This document shows positions 1 to 8,377 of a stretch of DNA of 64,000 nt, in pieces (position 1 is the stretch's first letter; every line of letters begins with the position of its first letter). The stretch spans positions 1,674,001 to 1,738,000 of the forward strand of contig NZ_JAPDHU010000002.1 in assembly GCF_031921685.1 (NCBI RefSeq). The letters run 5' to 3'. This DNA comes from Terripilifer sp031921685 (GTDB lineage: Bacteria; Pseudomonadota; Alphaproteobacteria; Rhizobiales; Beijerinckiaceae). The notes beneath the pieces were generated by a model. It saw only the letters and a program-made list of their open reading frames with translations. It made no database searches and had not been told where the DNA came from. A program made the translations under genes and the position numbers.

Positions 1-818
1 CCCTCGATCCGGCCGATGCCGCCGATCACCGTGATGAAGATGACGAAGGCCGTCCAATCATTGACGCTGAACGCCGCCGAAGGCGAGATTCTGAGCTTGG
101 CGAGGAAGATCAGCGCGCCGATCATCGCACCGCCCGCCCCAGCCACCACATAGAGCAGCCGCTTGGCCGTCGCGACGCTGACGCCCGATGTTTCCGCCGC
201 CAGTTCGCCATCGCGGATCGCCTGCAAGGCCAGGCCCCAGCGGGTGCGCAGCAACAGATAGATACCGATGAGGATCGCCACGGCAACGCCGAGCGTCGAC
301 CAATAGACCGCCATGTCGCGCCCATCGCGGCTCTCAGCGATAGCGCGCACCACCGAGATCGGCAGGCTGATGCCCGAACCGCCGCCGAGCACCGAAATCT
401 GCGCCGCCAGCAACAGAAACACTTCCGCGACAACCCAAGTGCCGATGGCGAAATAAGCGCCCTTCAAGCGGAAGACGAGCAGCGACACTGGCAGCGCGAC
501 GATGGCGCCCGCCACGCCGGCAAAAGGAATGGCGAGTAGCGGCGGCAGCCCGAACAGGATGGCCCAGGCAAACAGAAAATAACCGCCGAGGCCCACATAG
601 GCTTGCTGGCCGACGGAAACCAAGCCGGCATAGCCGGCCAACAGGTTCCACATGCTGGCGAGACTGAGATAGATCAGGAATTCGCCGACGATGCGCATGC
701 CGTTGCGATCGATCCAATACGGACCGGCCACCAAAGCGACGAGTGCGAGAAGGCCGATGACCAGAGCGAAACGGCTTTCCGGCGTCGAACGGGCGATGTG
801 AAAGGACGGCGCGCTCAT
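1..818 (-). CDS. livM: Branched-chain amino acid-type ABC transporter permease LivM, partial (runs off left edge)
   Basis: The minus frame from an ATG at 818 stays open to the first base of the window, so only about 272 residues are seen and the C-terminus lies outside. It encodes alternating hydrophobic helices with the LivM hallmarks GYAGLVSVGQQAY near residue 65 and the cytoplasmic loop RWGLALQAIRDGELAAETSGV. LivM is one of two inner-membrane permeases of a Liv (HAAT) importer. Its ATG overlaps the LivH stop by four bases (ATGA), so translation is probably coupled. It is the most distal visible gene of the operon starting at 7389. The family is secure; the substrate is not known. Confidence 0.9.
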   Translation of the reverse strand, partial: MSAPSFHIARSTPESRFALVIGLLALVALVAGPYWIDRNGMRIVGEFLIYLSLASMWNLLAGYAGLVSVGQQAYVGLGGYFLFAWAILFGLPPLLAIPFAGVAGAIVALPVSLLVFRLKGAYFAIGTWVVAEVFLLLAAQISVLGGGSGISLPISVVRAIAESRDGRDMAVYWSTLGVAVAILIGIYLLLRTRWGLALQAIRDGELAAETSGVSVATAKRLLYVVAGAGGAMIGALIFLAKLRISPSAAFSVNDWTAFVIFITVIGGIGRIE

Positions 819-1684
819 CCATCCACCTTTGGAAACAGACCTTCCGGCCGGAAAGCCAGGACGGCGAGAAAAACCAGATGGCCGGCCAGCAATTGCCAGC
901 CCGGATCGATCTTGGCGCCGATGGCCTGGGCAACGCCCAGAATGACACCACCAGCCAGCGTGCCCCACAGATTACCGAGACCACCGATGATGACGGCCTC
1001 GAAGCCATAGATCAGCCGCGACGGCCCAAGCGCCGGATCGAAATTGGCCCGGACGGCGAGAAAGACGCCAGCCACGGCGACGACCGCCAGCGAGAGCGCC
1101 ATGGCCACGCCGAAGAGATGGCGATTGTCATAGCCCATCAACCGCGCCACCTCCGGATCGTCCGACGTGGCACGCAACGCCCGGCCGATCGGCAGCGAAT
1201 AGAACATGAATTGCAAGGCGGCGATGATCGCGACGGCGGCGACGAACATCAGCAGCGGCAGCACGCCAACCGCCAGACCATCCGCAATCGGCAGGGTCGC
1301 CGTCTCGATGGCGCCGGCGCTGAGCTTGCGACTATCGGCGGTGAAAATCTGCAACAGAACGTTCTGGATGATCACCGACAGGCCGAAGCTGACGAGAAGC
1401 GGCGGCAGCAGATCGGCACCGAGCGTGCGGTTGAACAAAATCCTCTGCAAGCCGTAGCCAGCAACCGCCATCACGGGCGCGACCAGAAAAATGGCGAGCA
1501 GAGGATGAATGGATGTCTGCGTCACGCACAGCAGTGCCACATAGGCCGCGAGCACGATCAGATCGCCATGGGCGATATTGACCAGCCGCATGACGCCGAA
1601 GATCAGAGACAAGCCCGTGGCAAAAAGCGCATAGAGCCCGCCGACGAGAATGCCCTGCAAGATCACATTGGCCCATTCCATCAT
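815..1684 (-). CDS. livH: Branched-chain amino acid-type ABC transporter permease LivH
   Basis: This 289-residue integral membrane protein starts at the first of two adjacent ATGs, reading MMEWANV, which shares one base with the stop of LivF (TGATG). The frame can be read further upstream, but that would run deep into LivF. The motif GLSLIFGVMRLVNIAHGD near residues 24-41 is typical of LivH, and GFEAVIIGGLGNLWGTLAGG marks the C-terminal half. It pairs with LivM to form the membrane channel. Length is normal for the family. It lies between LivF and LivM with overlaps on both sides. Confidence 0.93.
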   Translation of the reverse strand: MMEWANVILQGILVGGLYALFATGLSLIFGVMRLVNIAHGDLIVLAAYVALLCVTQTSIHPLLAIFLVAPVMAVAGYGLQRILFNRTLGADLLPPLLVSFGLSVIIQNVLLQIFTADSRKLSAGAIETATLPIADGLAVGVLPLLMFVAAVAIIAALQFMFYSLPIGRALRATSDDPEVARLMGYDNRHLFGVAMALSLAVVAVAGVFLAVRANFDPALGPSRLIYGFEAVIIGGLGNLWGTLAGGVILGVAQAIGAKIDPGWQLLAGHLVFLAVLAFRPEGLFPKVDG

Positions 1685-2391
1685 CACACTCCGAAATAGG
1701 CCGCCGAAATGGCATCGCGCGTCAGGGAAGCCGGCGTTCCCTCCAGCGTGATGCGCCCGCCGCGCAGGCAATAAACCCGATTGGCCACCGCCAGCGCCTG
1801 CGACGTGTCCTGTTCGACGATGATGGCCGAGGTCCCCGCCGCCGTGACGCGCGGCAAAGCCGCGTAGATATCGCGAATGACGATCGGCGCGAGGCCGAGG
1901 CTCAATTCATCGATCAGCACCAGATCCGGATTTGCCATCAGCGCCCGCCCGATGGCGACCATCTGCTGCTGGCCGCCGGACAAAGAAGTCGACGGCTGAT
2001 GCCGCTTCTCCCTGAGCACAGGGAAAAGATCGTAGACGTTCGCGAGCGACCACGGCCCCGGCCGGTGCAGATGGCCACCAACCAGAAGGTTTTCCTCGAC
2101 CGAAAGCGAACGGAAAAGCCGGCGCCCCTCCGGCACCAAGGCTATGCCCTCACGCACGATCTGCTGTGTCGGCCGGCCCGCGAGTTCACCCCCGGCAAAA
2201 CGGATTTCCGCATTGCGAGTCGTCACCAGCCCGACGATGGCCTTCATCAGGGTCGATTTGCCGGCGCTATTGGCGCCGATGATCGCCAGCGTTTCGCCTC
2301 GTTCGGCATACAGGCTGATGCCGAACAGAGCCTGGAAGGCTCCATAGAATGCATCGAGATTTCGGATATCGAGCAATCTCTTCTCAGGCAT
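1684..2391 (-). CDS. livF: Liv-type ABC transporter ATP-binding protein LivF
   Basis: This is a 235-residue ABC ATPase. Walker A is GANSAGKST at residues 39-47, with Ser where family members usually have Gly. The signature LSGGQQQ and Walker B region LVLIDELSLGLAP follow; the usual Pro after DE is Leu here. The order and size match LivF. The chosen ATG at 2391 overlaps the end of LivG by eight bases; a longer reading to 2406 is possible but adds only five residues. It works with LivG to energise import through LivH and LivM. Confidence 0.93.
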   Translation of the reverse strand: MPEKRLLDIRNLDAFYGAFQALFGISLYAERGETLAIIGANSAGKSTLMKAIVGLVTTRNAEIRFAGGELAGRPTQQIVREGIALVPEGRRLFRSLSVEENLLVGGHLHRPGPWSLANVYDLFPVLREKRHQPSTSLSGGQQQMVAIGRALMANPDLVLIDELSLGLAPIVIRDIYAALPRVTAAGTSAIIVEQDTSQALAVANRVYCLRGGRITLEGTPASLTRDAISAAYFGV

Positions 2392-3112
2392 CCGCCTCGA
2401 CCCCAAGATAGATTTCCCGCACCTCGCGCGTTGCCATCACGGTTTTAGGATCGCCGTCCATCAGCTTGCGCCCCTGATGCAGCACCATCAGGCGATCGAT
2501 GGTGGCGAGCAGCGCATGCACCACATGTTCGATCCAGATGATGGCCACGCCGGTCTGTCGCACTTTGAGAATGGCAGCCACCAGCTCCTCGCATTCGTGC
2601 GGGGTGAGCCCGCCGGCGATTTCATCGAGCAGCAATAGTTTTGGATTGCCAGCAAGCGCCCGCGCCAGCTCCAGGCGCTTGCGCTCGAGCAAAGTGAGGG
2701 AAGACGCCACCGCATTGGCCTTGGACAGCAGGCCCGTCAGCTCCAGCACTTCGACGCAGCGCTGTGCCACATCGATGTTCGAGCGCGTATTGCCGAAAAA
2801 GCCCGGCACGCACAGGTTCTCGAACACGGTCAGCCCCGAGAACGGCTGCGGAATCTGAAACGATCGGCCAATGCCGATGCGGCACCGCTGCGAAGGCGAC
2901 AGCGCCGTGATCTCTCGTTCCTCGAACAGGATGCGGCCACTGTTGGGCTTGATGGCGCCGGCAATCATATTGAACAAGGATGTCTTGCCGGCGCCGTTAG
3001 GCCCGATGATCCCGAGCGCTTCGCCCGGGACCAAAGTCAGATCGAGAGCATCCGCCACGGTGACGGCGCCAAAGCGCTTGCTCAGCTTTTCCAGCGTGAG
3101 AATAGCCGTCAT
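2384..3112 (-). CDS. livG: Liv-type ABC transporter ATP-binding protein LivG
   Basis: This is a 242-residue ABC ATPase with Walker A GPNGAGKTS at residues 37-45 and the LivG-specific stretch IGIGRSFQIPQPFSGLTVFE. The ABC signature region reads SLTLLERKRLELARAL, a form without the classical LSGGQ that occurs in many LivG proteins. Walker B is KLLLLDEIAGGL. It follows the binding-protein gene by 21 bases and overlaps LivF by eight. It is one of the two ATPases of the importer. Confidence 0.93.
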   Translation of the reverse strand: MTAILTLEKLSKRFGAVTVADALDLTLVPGEALGIIGPNGAGKTSLFNMIAGAIKPNSGRILFEEREITALSPSQRCRIGIGRSFQIPQPFSGLTVFENLCVPGFFGNTRSNIDVAQRCVEVLELTGLLSKANAVASSLTLLERKRLELARALAGNPKLLLLDEIAGGLTPHECEELVAAILKVRQTGVAIIWIEHVVHALLATIDRLMVLHQGRKLMDGDPKTVMATREVREIYLGVEADA

Positions 3113-3133
3113 GACGACGTCACCGCTCTCGTA

Positions 3134-4429
3134 TCAGGCCAGAGGCTTCAATTTGCCGCCGACCGGAATATCCGGCGCCGGCTTATTGGTGGTGATCACC
3201 AGATCAAAGCCATTCGGCCCCTTGACCCACTGGCCGGCGACGAGTTCCGTCTTGGTGACATTCTTCACCGGTCCATTGCCCCACTTCACCGGACCAACGA
3301 TCGTGCCGATATTGGTCTCGGCAATTGCAGAGACAATCGACTTCGGGCTCTTCAGGTCCTTGGCGCGCTTCAGCACATCGAGCGTCACTTCGAACAGCGA
3401 ATGGGTGAAACCGATGGGCTGCGTCCAGGGCCGCTTGGTGGCGGCCATATAGGCATCGGTCATTTCCTTGGCCGATTGCCCGGTGAGGCTCGACTTGAAC
3501 GGATGGGTCGGCCCCCACCAGATTTCCGTCGACAGACCATCGCCACGGTCGCCCAAGCTGTTGATGACCGAGGGGAACAGCAGTGCCTTGCCGATCGTGA
3601 CGATCTTCGGCTTGAAACCTTGCTGCGCGCATTGCGCCCAGAAGGTCGCGAAATCCGGCGGGATCATATTGCCGGTGACGATCTCACAGCCGGCCTGCTT
3701 ATAGGCCGAAATCTGCGCGGTGAAATCGTTCGACATCGGCGTGTAACGGCCCGTGTCGATCAGCTTGTAACCCGCCTTGGCCAATGCCGGCGGCAGACCG
3801 AGCTTGGGATCGCCCCAGGCATTGCCATCCGCATCATTGGGGAAAATACCGCCGACGACCTTATTGGTCGGCATGCCGTCCCACATGCTCAGGAAGGCGG
3901 CGATGACATCTTCCAGGCCCCAGAAGAAATGATAGGTCCAGTCGAAGCCTTTCTTCGGATCGCCATTGCGGCCGAAGAAATAAGGCTGCCACGGACAGTT
4001 CGTGGTGATGCAGGGAATTTCATTGGCTTCCGCCTGGTCAGCCACCGGATTGGTCGTCTCCGGCGCGGCGATGGCAGTGATGATATCGACCTTATCGCCG
4101 TTGATCAGTTCGGCCGCGACCTCAGCCGCGCGGTTGGGATTGGACTGGCTGTCCTTGACGATGATCTCGACCGGATAGCGCACGCCATTGTTGGTAATGC
4201 CCTGGCCGATCACCTGACGCACCTGCGACAGGATGAAATCGTCCGCCTCGGCAAAGCCGGCGAGCGGGCCGCTGCGCGGCGACACGAAGCCGATTTTCAG
4301 CGTCCGGCTCTGGGCATGAGCCGGAATGACCCTGAGGATCGCCGGCGCCGCAAGGGCCGCTGCACCCGCGCGCACGACCTGACGGCGCGTCGAACCGCTT
4401 GTCTTGATCATCTTATCGCTCTCCCTCAT
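3134..4429 (-). CDS. Liv-type periplasmic substrate-binding protein
   Basis: This 431-residue type I periplasmic binding protein (Peripla_BP_6/LivJ class) starts at the ATG at 4429, which is preceded by AGGAGG at good spacing. The N-terminus has a twin-arginine-like export signal, STRRQVVRAGAAALAAPAIL, ending near AHAQS. The mature start TLKIGFVSPRSGPLAGFAE is typical of the family. It is followed directly by livG, livF, livH and livM, and preceded by four catabolic genes. The ligand is therefore probably the substrate of those enzymes rather than leucine, but this is inference. The protein is longer than classic LivJ (about 370), as is common for binding proteins of catabolic Liv systems. 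Confidence 0.92.
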   Translation of the reverse strand: MRESDKMIKTSGSTRRQVVRAGAAALAAPAILRVIPAHAQSRTLKIGFVSPRSGPLAGFAEADDFILSQVRQVIGQGITNNGVRYPVEIIVKDSQSNPNRAAEVAAELINGDKVDIITAIAAPETTNPVADQAEANEIPCITTNCPWQPYFFGRNGDPKKGFDWTYHFFWGLEDVIAAFLSMWDGMPTNKVVGGIFPNDADGNAWGDPKLGLPPALAKAGYKLIDTGRYTPMSNDFTAQISAYKQAGCEIVTGNMIPPDFATFWAQCAQQGFKPKIVTIGKALLFPSVINSLGDRGDGLSTEIWWGPTHPFKSSLTGQSAKEMTDAYMAATKRPWTQPIGFTHSLFEVTLDVLKRAKDLKSPKSIVSAIAETNIGTIVGPVKWGNGPVKNVTKTELVAGQWVKGPNGFDLVITTNKPAPDIPVGGKLKPLA

Positions 4430-4461
4430 CACACCCTCCTGTGACACGTTACGTCTTGCGA

Positions 4462-5397
4462 TTAAGTTTTGGCGTTGCGCTCCTTCGCGTCCATCTCCAT
4501 CAGATGATCGAGCACTTTCTTGCGCAGCGCATTTTGTTCGGCCTCGCTCCACGAGCGGAATCCCTCGCCGCTCTTGAAACCAAGCTGACCGTTCTTGACT
4601 TTCTGCTCGAGCAGCGGCGACGGCGCGGACCGGCTGTCGATATAAGGCAAGACCTGCTGATGGATCGCCAGGGTGAGATCGGTGCCGACCATATCGGCAT
4701 TCTCGATCGGCCCCAGCACCGGCAGGCGGCGGCCAAAACTCGCCTTCACCACTTGATCGACCATGGCCGCATCGCAAATGCCTTCCTCGATGATGGCAAT
4801 CGCTTCACGCCACAACGCATGCTGCAATCTGTTGCCGACGAAACCCGGCACATCCTTCTTCACTTCGACCGGCGTTTTACCGACCGACGCCAGCAGCGCG
4901 ATCATCTCCGACACGACGGCATCCGACACATCGACGGTGCGCACCACTTCAACCAACGGCACCAGATAAGGCGGATTCCACCAATGAGTGCCCAAGGCGC
5001 GCGACTTATCGCGAATATTGGTCATGATCGCCGTGATCGGCATCACCGACGTATTCGACGCCAGAATCGCATAAGCGGGCGCTGCCGCCTCGATCTCGGC
5101 GAAGAGCTTCTGCTTCAGCTCCATGTTTTCGAGCGCCGCCTCGAAGACGACGTCGGCGCCTGCAACGGCTTCCGCCAGCGACGCATGCAAGGACACATGC
5201 GCGACGGCAGCCGGATCAAGCTGCATGTCCTTCAGGTTGCGGACGATCTTTTCCGGCGCCGCCTGCAAGGCCGCCGGCACCGGATCGGTGATGGCGACAT
5301 CATGCCCGGCAACCGCGAACACCTGAGCGATGCCATGCCCCATGAGGCCGGCACCGATCACGGCGATCTTCTGTTTCCCCTCCCGCTTGGCTGCCAT
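4462..5397 (-). CDS. 3-hydroxyacyl-CoA dehydrogenase family protein
   Basis: This 311-residue protein has the Rossmann motif GAGLMGHG at residues 15-22, followed by the all-alpha C-terminal domain with KDVPGFVGNRLQHALWREA. The family usually has a His-Phe-Phe-Asn-Pro stretch; here it reads HWWNPPYLVPLVEV, a form seen in non-canonical members, so the substrate may not be a fatty acyl-CoA. The expected reaction is NAD(H)-linked oxidation or reduction of a beta-hydroxy acid or its CoA ester. The gene begins three bases after the SDR stop and lies 32 bases before the binding-protein gene. The family call is firm and the substrate unknown. Confidence 0.88.
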   Translation of the reverse strand: MAAKREGKQKIAVIGAGLMGHGIAQVFAVAGHDVAITDPVPAALQAAPEKIVRNLKDMQLDPAAVAHVSLHASLAEAVAGADVVFEAALENMELKQKLFAEIEAAAPAYAILASNTSVMPITAIMTNIRDKSRALGTHWWNPPYLVPLVEVVRTVDVSDAVVSEMIALLASVGKTPVEVKKDVPGFVGNRLQHALWREAIAIIEEGICDAAMVDQVVKASFGRRLPVLGPIENADMVGTDLTLAIHQQVLPYIDSRSAPSPLLEQKVKNGQLGFKSGEGFRSWSEAEQNALRKKVLDHLMEMDAKERNAKT

Positions 5398-5400
5398 CGC

Positions 5401-6201
5401 CTACCCCGCCGTATAACCGCCATCGGCGTAAAGGATGTGCCCGGTATAGAAATCCGAAGCTCTCGACGCCAGGAACAACAACGGACCAGCCAGATCTTCC
5501 GGCTCGCCAAGGCGCCCCTTGGGCACGCGGGTAAGAAAGCCGCCACGCACCGCCTTGGCATTGTCGTTGTCTTCAAACATCCAGGCCGTCAGCGGCGAAC
5601 GGAACACCGTCGGCGCAATCGCATTGACGGTGATGCCGGTCGGTCCCAACTCGCAGCCCAGCGCCTTGGTGATGCCATCGACCGCCGACTTGGAGGCGCA
5701 ATAGGCCGTATAGCCCGCCGGATGGCCGAGCAGCCCGCGTGCCGAGGACATCAGCACGATCTTGCCGCCCTGCCCCTGTGCCAGCATCTGCTTGGAACAA
5801 GCTTTCGCCATCAGCCAGGATTGGGTGACATTGGCATCCATCACATCGAGAAAACGCTCGGGCGCCATGTCGACGATCTTCGCCACGTCGTTCTTGCCCG
5901 AGGCAACAACCAGGATATCGACCTGGCCGAAACGCTTGACCGCGGCGGCGACGATGCCTTCACAGGCTGCCTCGCTCGACGGCCGCACGTTCAGCGCCTC
6001 GACTTCGGCCCCGGCCGCGATGCAATCCTTGGTGATCGCATCGAGGTCGGCCTTCTTGCCGGCGGTCAACACCAGCTTGCAGCCGGCATTGGCCAGGATT
6101 TGCGCGGCCAAAGCCCCGAAAGCGCCGGACGCACCGGTAATGACGGCAACCTTGCCCTTCACGTCGAAGAGCGACAGCGGGTTTTTCAGATAGTCACTCA
6201 T
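5401..6201 (-). CDS. SDR family NAD(P)-dependent oxidoreductase
   Basis: This is a 266-residue classical short-chain dehydrogenase. The cofactor motif TGASGAFG is at residues 22-29, with Ala at a position more often Gly or Ile. The active-site YxxxK is present as YCASK, and the C-terminus has YADGGYTAG. It overlaps the cupin gene by eight bases and is followed by the 3-hydroxyacyl-CoA dehydrogenase homologue. It presumably oxidises or reduces a carbonyl intermediate of the pathway encoded by the operon. The exact substrate cannot be read from the sequence. Confidence 0.9.
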   Translation of the reverse strand: MSDYLKNPLSLFDVKGKVAVITGASGAFGALAAQILANAGCKLVLTAGKKADLDAITKDCIAAGAEVEALNVRPSSEAACEGIVAAAVKRFGQVDILVVASGKNDVAKIVDMAPERFLDVMDANVTQSWLMAKACSKQMLAQGQGGKIVLMSSARGLLGHPAGYTAYCASKSAVDGITKALGCELGPTGITVNAIAPTVFRSPLTAWMFEDNDNAKAVRGGFLTRVPKGRLGEPEDLAGPLLFLASRASDFYTGHILYADGGYTAG

Positions 6202-6547
6202 GCTTGTGCCCCGGCGGATAGGGAATGACGACCATCATCACGCAGACGTGGTTCGAGCGGTTGACGATCTCGCGCACCTCATTGGGCGCGATGGTGCAGG
6301 AGTCGAATTTCTTCAACACCGTTTCCTGGCCGCCAACGATCACCGTCATTTCACCTTCGATGACCACATAGATCTTCTCGAACGGCGTCGAATCCGGCCC
6401 GGCGCCGCCACCAGGAAGAAAGTGGGACATGCCGACCCATTGATTGGTCGGCCCGCCCTTCTCGAACCCCTGCAAGCGCAGGCCTTTCACCTCGCGGTGA
6501 TTGGCCGCCTCATAGGGTTTGGCATCCTGATAGCGCTTGACCAGCAT
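6194..6547 (-). CDS. Cupin domain-containing protein
   Basis: This 117-residue single-domain cupin begins at the ATG at 6547, which shares one base with the stop of the cyclase gene. The beta-barrel signature is visible as THxxP-poor segments MSHFLPGGGAGPDSTPFEKI and VIEGEMTVIVGGQE, with a C-terminal NEVREIVNRSNH stretch. Some canonical metal-binding His residues are missing, so it may bind a small molecule or be a lyase or isomerase accessory rather than a dioxygenase. It sits second in the operon, between the cyclase and the SDR. The exact role is unknown. Confidence 0.82.
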   Translation of the reverse strand: MLVKRYQDAKPYEAANHREVKGLRLQGFEKGGPTNQWVGMSHFLPGGGAGPDSTPFEKIYVVIEGEMTVIVGGQETVLKKFDSCTIAPNEVREIVNRSNHVCVMMVVIPYPPGHKHE

Positions 6548-7389
6548 CAGAACGCCTCCCCCTTTTCGATCCGATAGGCCTGGCTCGGATCGGTGATGGC
6601 GACGAGACGGATGATGCAGCCATCGCCGCGATCCCAGTTCCACGGAAAGAAGGCGAAGGTGACGCGCTTGCCGGTGACAGCGTCAAGATCGCCACCAACG
6701 TTCTCGATGCCGAGAATGCCGTTCTTGAACAGGATGCGATGCACCGGCTCCCATTCCGGGAAGTCATCCTTCCAATCGCGGCCGCCGGACCATTCCTTGT
6801 ACTCTTCGGCGAGGTGCGGCAGCAGCGGACCATTGCGATGCGGACCGATGGCGGTTGCCAGCGGATGATCGTTGGCCTGCGTATCATGGCCGACGACTTT
6901 CACCTTCTTCTCAACGAACCAATGTCCGGCCGAGGAAACGAAGCCTGGTGCGCGCGCAAAGTAATCTTCGTTATCTTCGTAGATGTGGTGCCAGCCCGTA
7001 TTAACGATCACCACGTCGCCCGGGCGCACGATCTTGCCAGCGGCCTTTTCGAGATCGTCATAGGTGATCGATTCCCACTTCTTCTTCGGCAGCGAAATGA
7101 CGATGCCCGAGCCGAAGAAATGCGGCAACGGCACTTCATCGATGAAGGGCGTGCCCGCCACCACATGCGCCGGCGCATCGATATGCGTCGTGTTGTGCAT
7201 GCTGGTGGTGATGCGCTGCGACAGCACACCAGATTTCGCCATGTAGTGAATGCGCTCGATCTTCACGTCTTCGAAATACGGCCAGTTCGGCGACTGATAC
7301 CCGAAGCGATGCGACAGGTTGTAAAACTTCAAGCCCATCGGATTGTCGAGATTGCTGTCGAACTTAATGCCGCGAACCGTGATCGACAT
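6547..7389 (-). CDS. Cyclase family protein (kynurenine formamidase-like metal hydrolase)
   Basis: This is a 280-residue member of the cyclase family (PF04199). The diagnostic metal-binding motif HxxTHxDxPxH is present as HNTTHIDAPAH at residues 65-75, and RPGDVVIVNTGWH follows. Relatives hydrolyse cyclic or N-formyl amides (kynurenine formamidase, isatin hydrolase) using Mn or Zn. It is the first gene of the nine-gene minus-strand operon and lies downstream of a promoter carrying an inverted repeat. It is likely to open a ring or cleave an amide or lactone of the imported substrate. The family is certain, the substrate unknown. Confidence 0.9.
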   Translation of the reverse strand: MSITVRGIKFDSNLDNPMGLKFYNLSHRFGYQSPNWPYFEDVKIERIHYMAKSGVLSQRITTSMHNTTHIDAPAHVVAGTPFIDEVPLPHFFGSGIVISLPKKKWESITYDDLEKAAGKIVRPGDVVIVNTGWHHIYEDNEDYFARAPGFVSSAGHWFVEKKVKVVGHDTQANDHPLATAIGPHRNGPLLPHLAEEYKEWSGGRDWKDDFPEWEPVHRILFKNGILGIENVGGDLDAVTGKRVTFAFFPWNWDRGDGCIIRLVAITDPSQAYRIEKGEAF

Positions 7390-7468
7390 CGATCAGTCCT
7401 CCCTCTCTGCACGGCGCCCCCAATGGCGCGAAATGAAAAATGCAGTTGGCGTTTAGCCGATTTTCATA

Positions 7469-7490
7469 ATACGATACAAGTGTATCATAT
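7469..7490. promoter_or_regulatory. Inverted-repeat operator candidate between cyclase operon and iclR
   Basis: Arms of ten bases (7469-7478 and 7481-7490, nine of ten paired) surround a two-base centre; the core is GATACA-AG-TGTATC. It lies in the intergenic region between the divergent cyclase operon and IclR gene. It overlaps the -10 and spacer of the predicted minus-strand promoter, a position suited to repression. Confidence 0.6.
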
Positions 7491-7499
7491 AGCGGTCAA
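7471..7499 (-). promoter_or_regulatory. Predicted sigma70-type promoter of the cyclase-liv operon
   Basis: On the minus strand TTGACC (7494-7499) is followed after exactly 17 bases by TATCGT (7471-7476). This gives a plausible -35/-10 pair about 80 bases upstream of the cyclase start at 7389. The inverted repeat 7469-7490 fills most of the spacer and the -10. Confidence 0.45.
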
Positions 7500-7588
7500 T
7501 GACCACGAAGCGATCCAGGAAGATTTATCGGCTCGCTATGCGGTACATGAGCTCGACAACCCACAATGCGATATGACTGAGGAACAGG

Positions 7589-8377
7589 ATGCCTACTGTG
7601 TCTTTTGGCCGAACAAGCCCAGCGACGACGCGACGTTCGCATGGCGGCATTCAAGTCATCGCACGCGCGGCCAACGTGTTGCGCTCGCTCGAAGACAAGC
7701 CTGACGGTTTGAGCTTGGGACAAATCGCCAAACGCGTCAGCCTTGCCCGCTCCACGGTACAGCGCATCGTCGGTGCGCTGGCCGCCGAAGGTTTCGTCTC
7801 GACAAGCAGCGGCGGCACGGGCGTGCGCATTGGTCCGGGCCTCGTTCGCCTGGCTGCGACCGCCGGCTCGACGACGACGGAAATCATCGCACCGCACTTG
7901 CGCGCACTCGGCGATGAAGTCGGTGAAACCGTCGATCTGTCGGTTCTCTCGGGTGCGTCAGCGATGTTCGTCGACCAGGTGCAAGGCAAGCAACGCCTCG
8001 TCGCGCTCTCGGCTGTCGGCGAGCGCTTTCCCCTGCACTGCACGTCCAACGGCAAAGCGATCCTCTCCTGCTTCGCCGGAGAGGATATGAACGATCTGAT
8101 CGACCGCAGCGTCGCCGAACACGTCAACTACGCCCTTGCCGATCGCAAGGCGCTACTGCGCGAACTGGACCGCGCCCGCAAAAGCCATCTCGCCTATGAT
8201 CTTGGCGAGCATGGCGAAGGCATCAACGCGGTCGGCACCGCCTTGCTCGACAGCTATGGGCGGCCGGTGGCGATCTCGATCCCCGTACCCGAGCAGCGGT
8301 TTGCTCAGCAGCGCCCCATTCTCGAAAAGGCGCTGCTGAATTTCCGCGAACGGATGAAGAAACTGCTCGTCAAATGA
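7589..8377 (+). CDS. IclR family transcriptional regulator
   Basis: This 262-residue protein has an N-terminal winged helix-turn-helix (LSLGQIAKRVSLARSTVQRIV, about residues 40-60) and a C-terminal IclR effector domain with HCTSNGKAILS and YDLGEHGEGINAVGTALLD. IclR proteins bind a small metabolite and control an adjacent divergent catabolic operon. Here that is the cyclase-cupin-SDR-liv operon, which begins about 200 bases away. A candidate operator lies at 7469-7490. The stop abuts the stop of the convergent M24 gene with no spacer. Confidence 0.92.
   Translation: MPTVSFGRTSPATTRRSHGGIQVIARAANVLRSLEDKPDGLSLGQIAKRVSLARSTVQRIVGALAAEGFVSTSSGGTGVRIGPGLVRLAATAGSTTTEIIAPHLRALGDEVGETVDLSVLSGASAMFVDQVQGKQRLVALSAVGERFPLHCTSNGKAILSCFAGEDMNDLIDRSVAEHVNYALADRKALLRELDRARKSHLAYDLGEHGEGINAVGTALLDSYGRPVAISIPVPEQRFAQQRPILEKALLNFRERMKKLLVK

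Noticed and set aside
334..1008. Minus-strand frame of 224 codons within livM/livH
   Set aside because: It is out of frame with the LivM coding sequence that reads through to the window edge with correct transporter motifs.
4441..6228. Plus-strand open frame of 595 codons
   Set aside because: It lies opposite three well-supported minus-strand genes, is rich in Arg, His and Asp as expected for an antisense shadow in GC-rich DNA, and shows no family motif.
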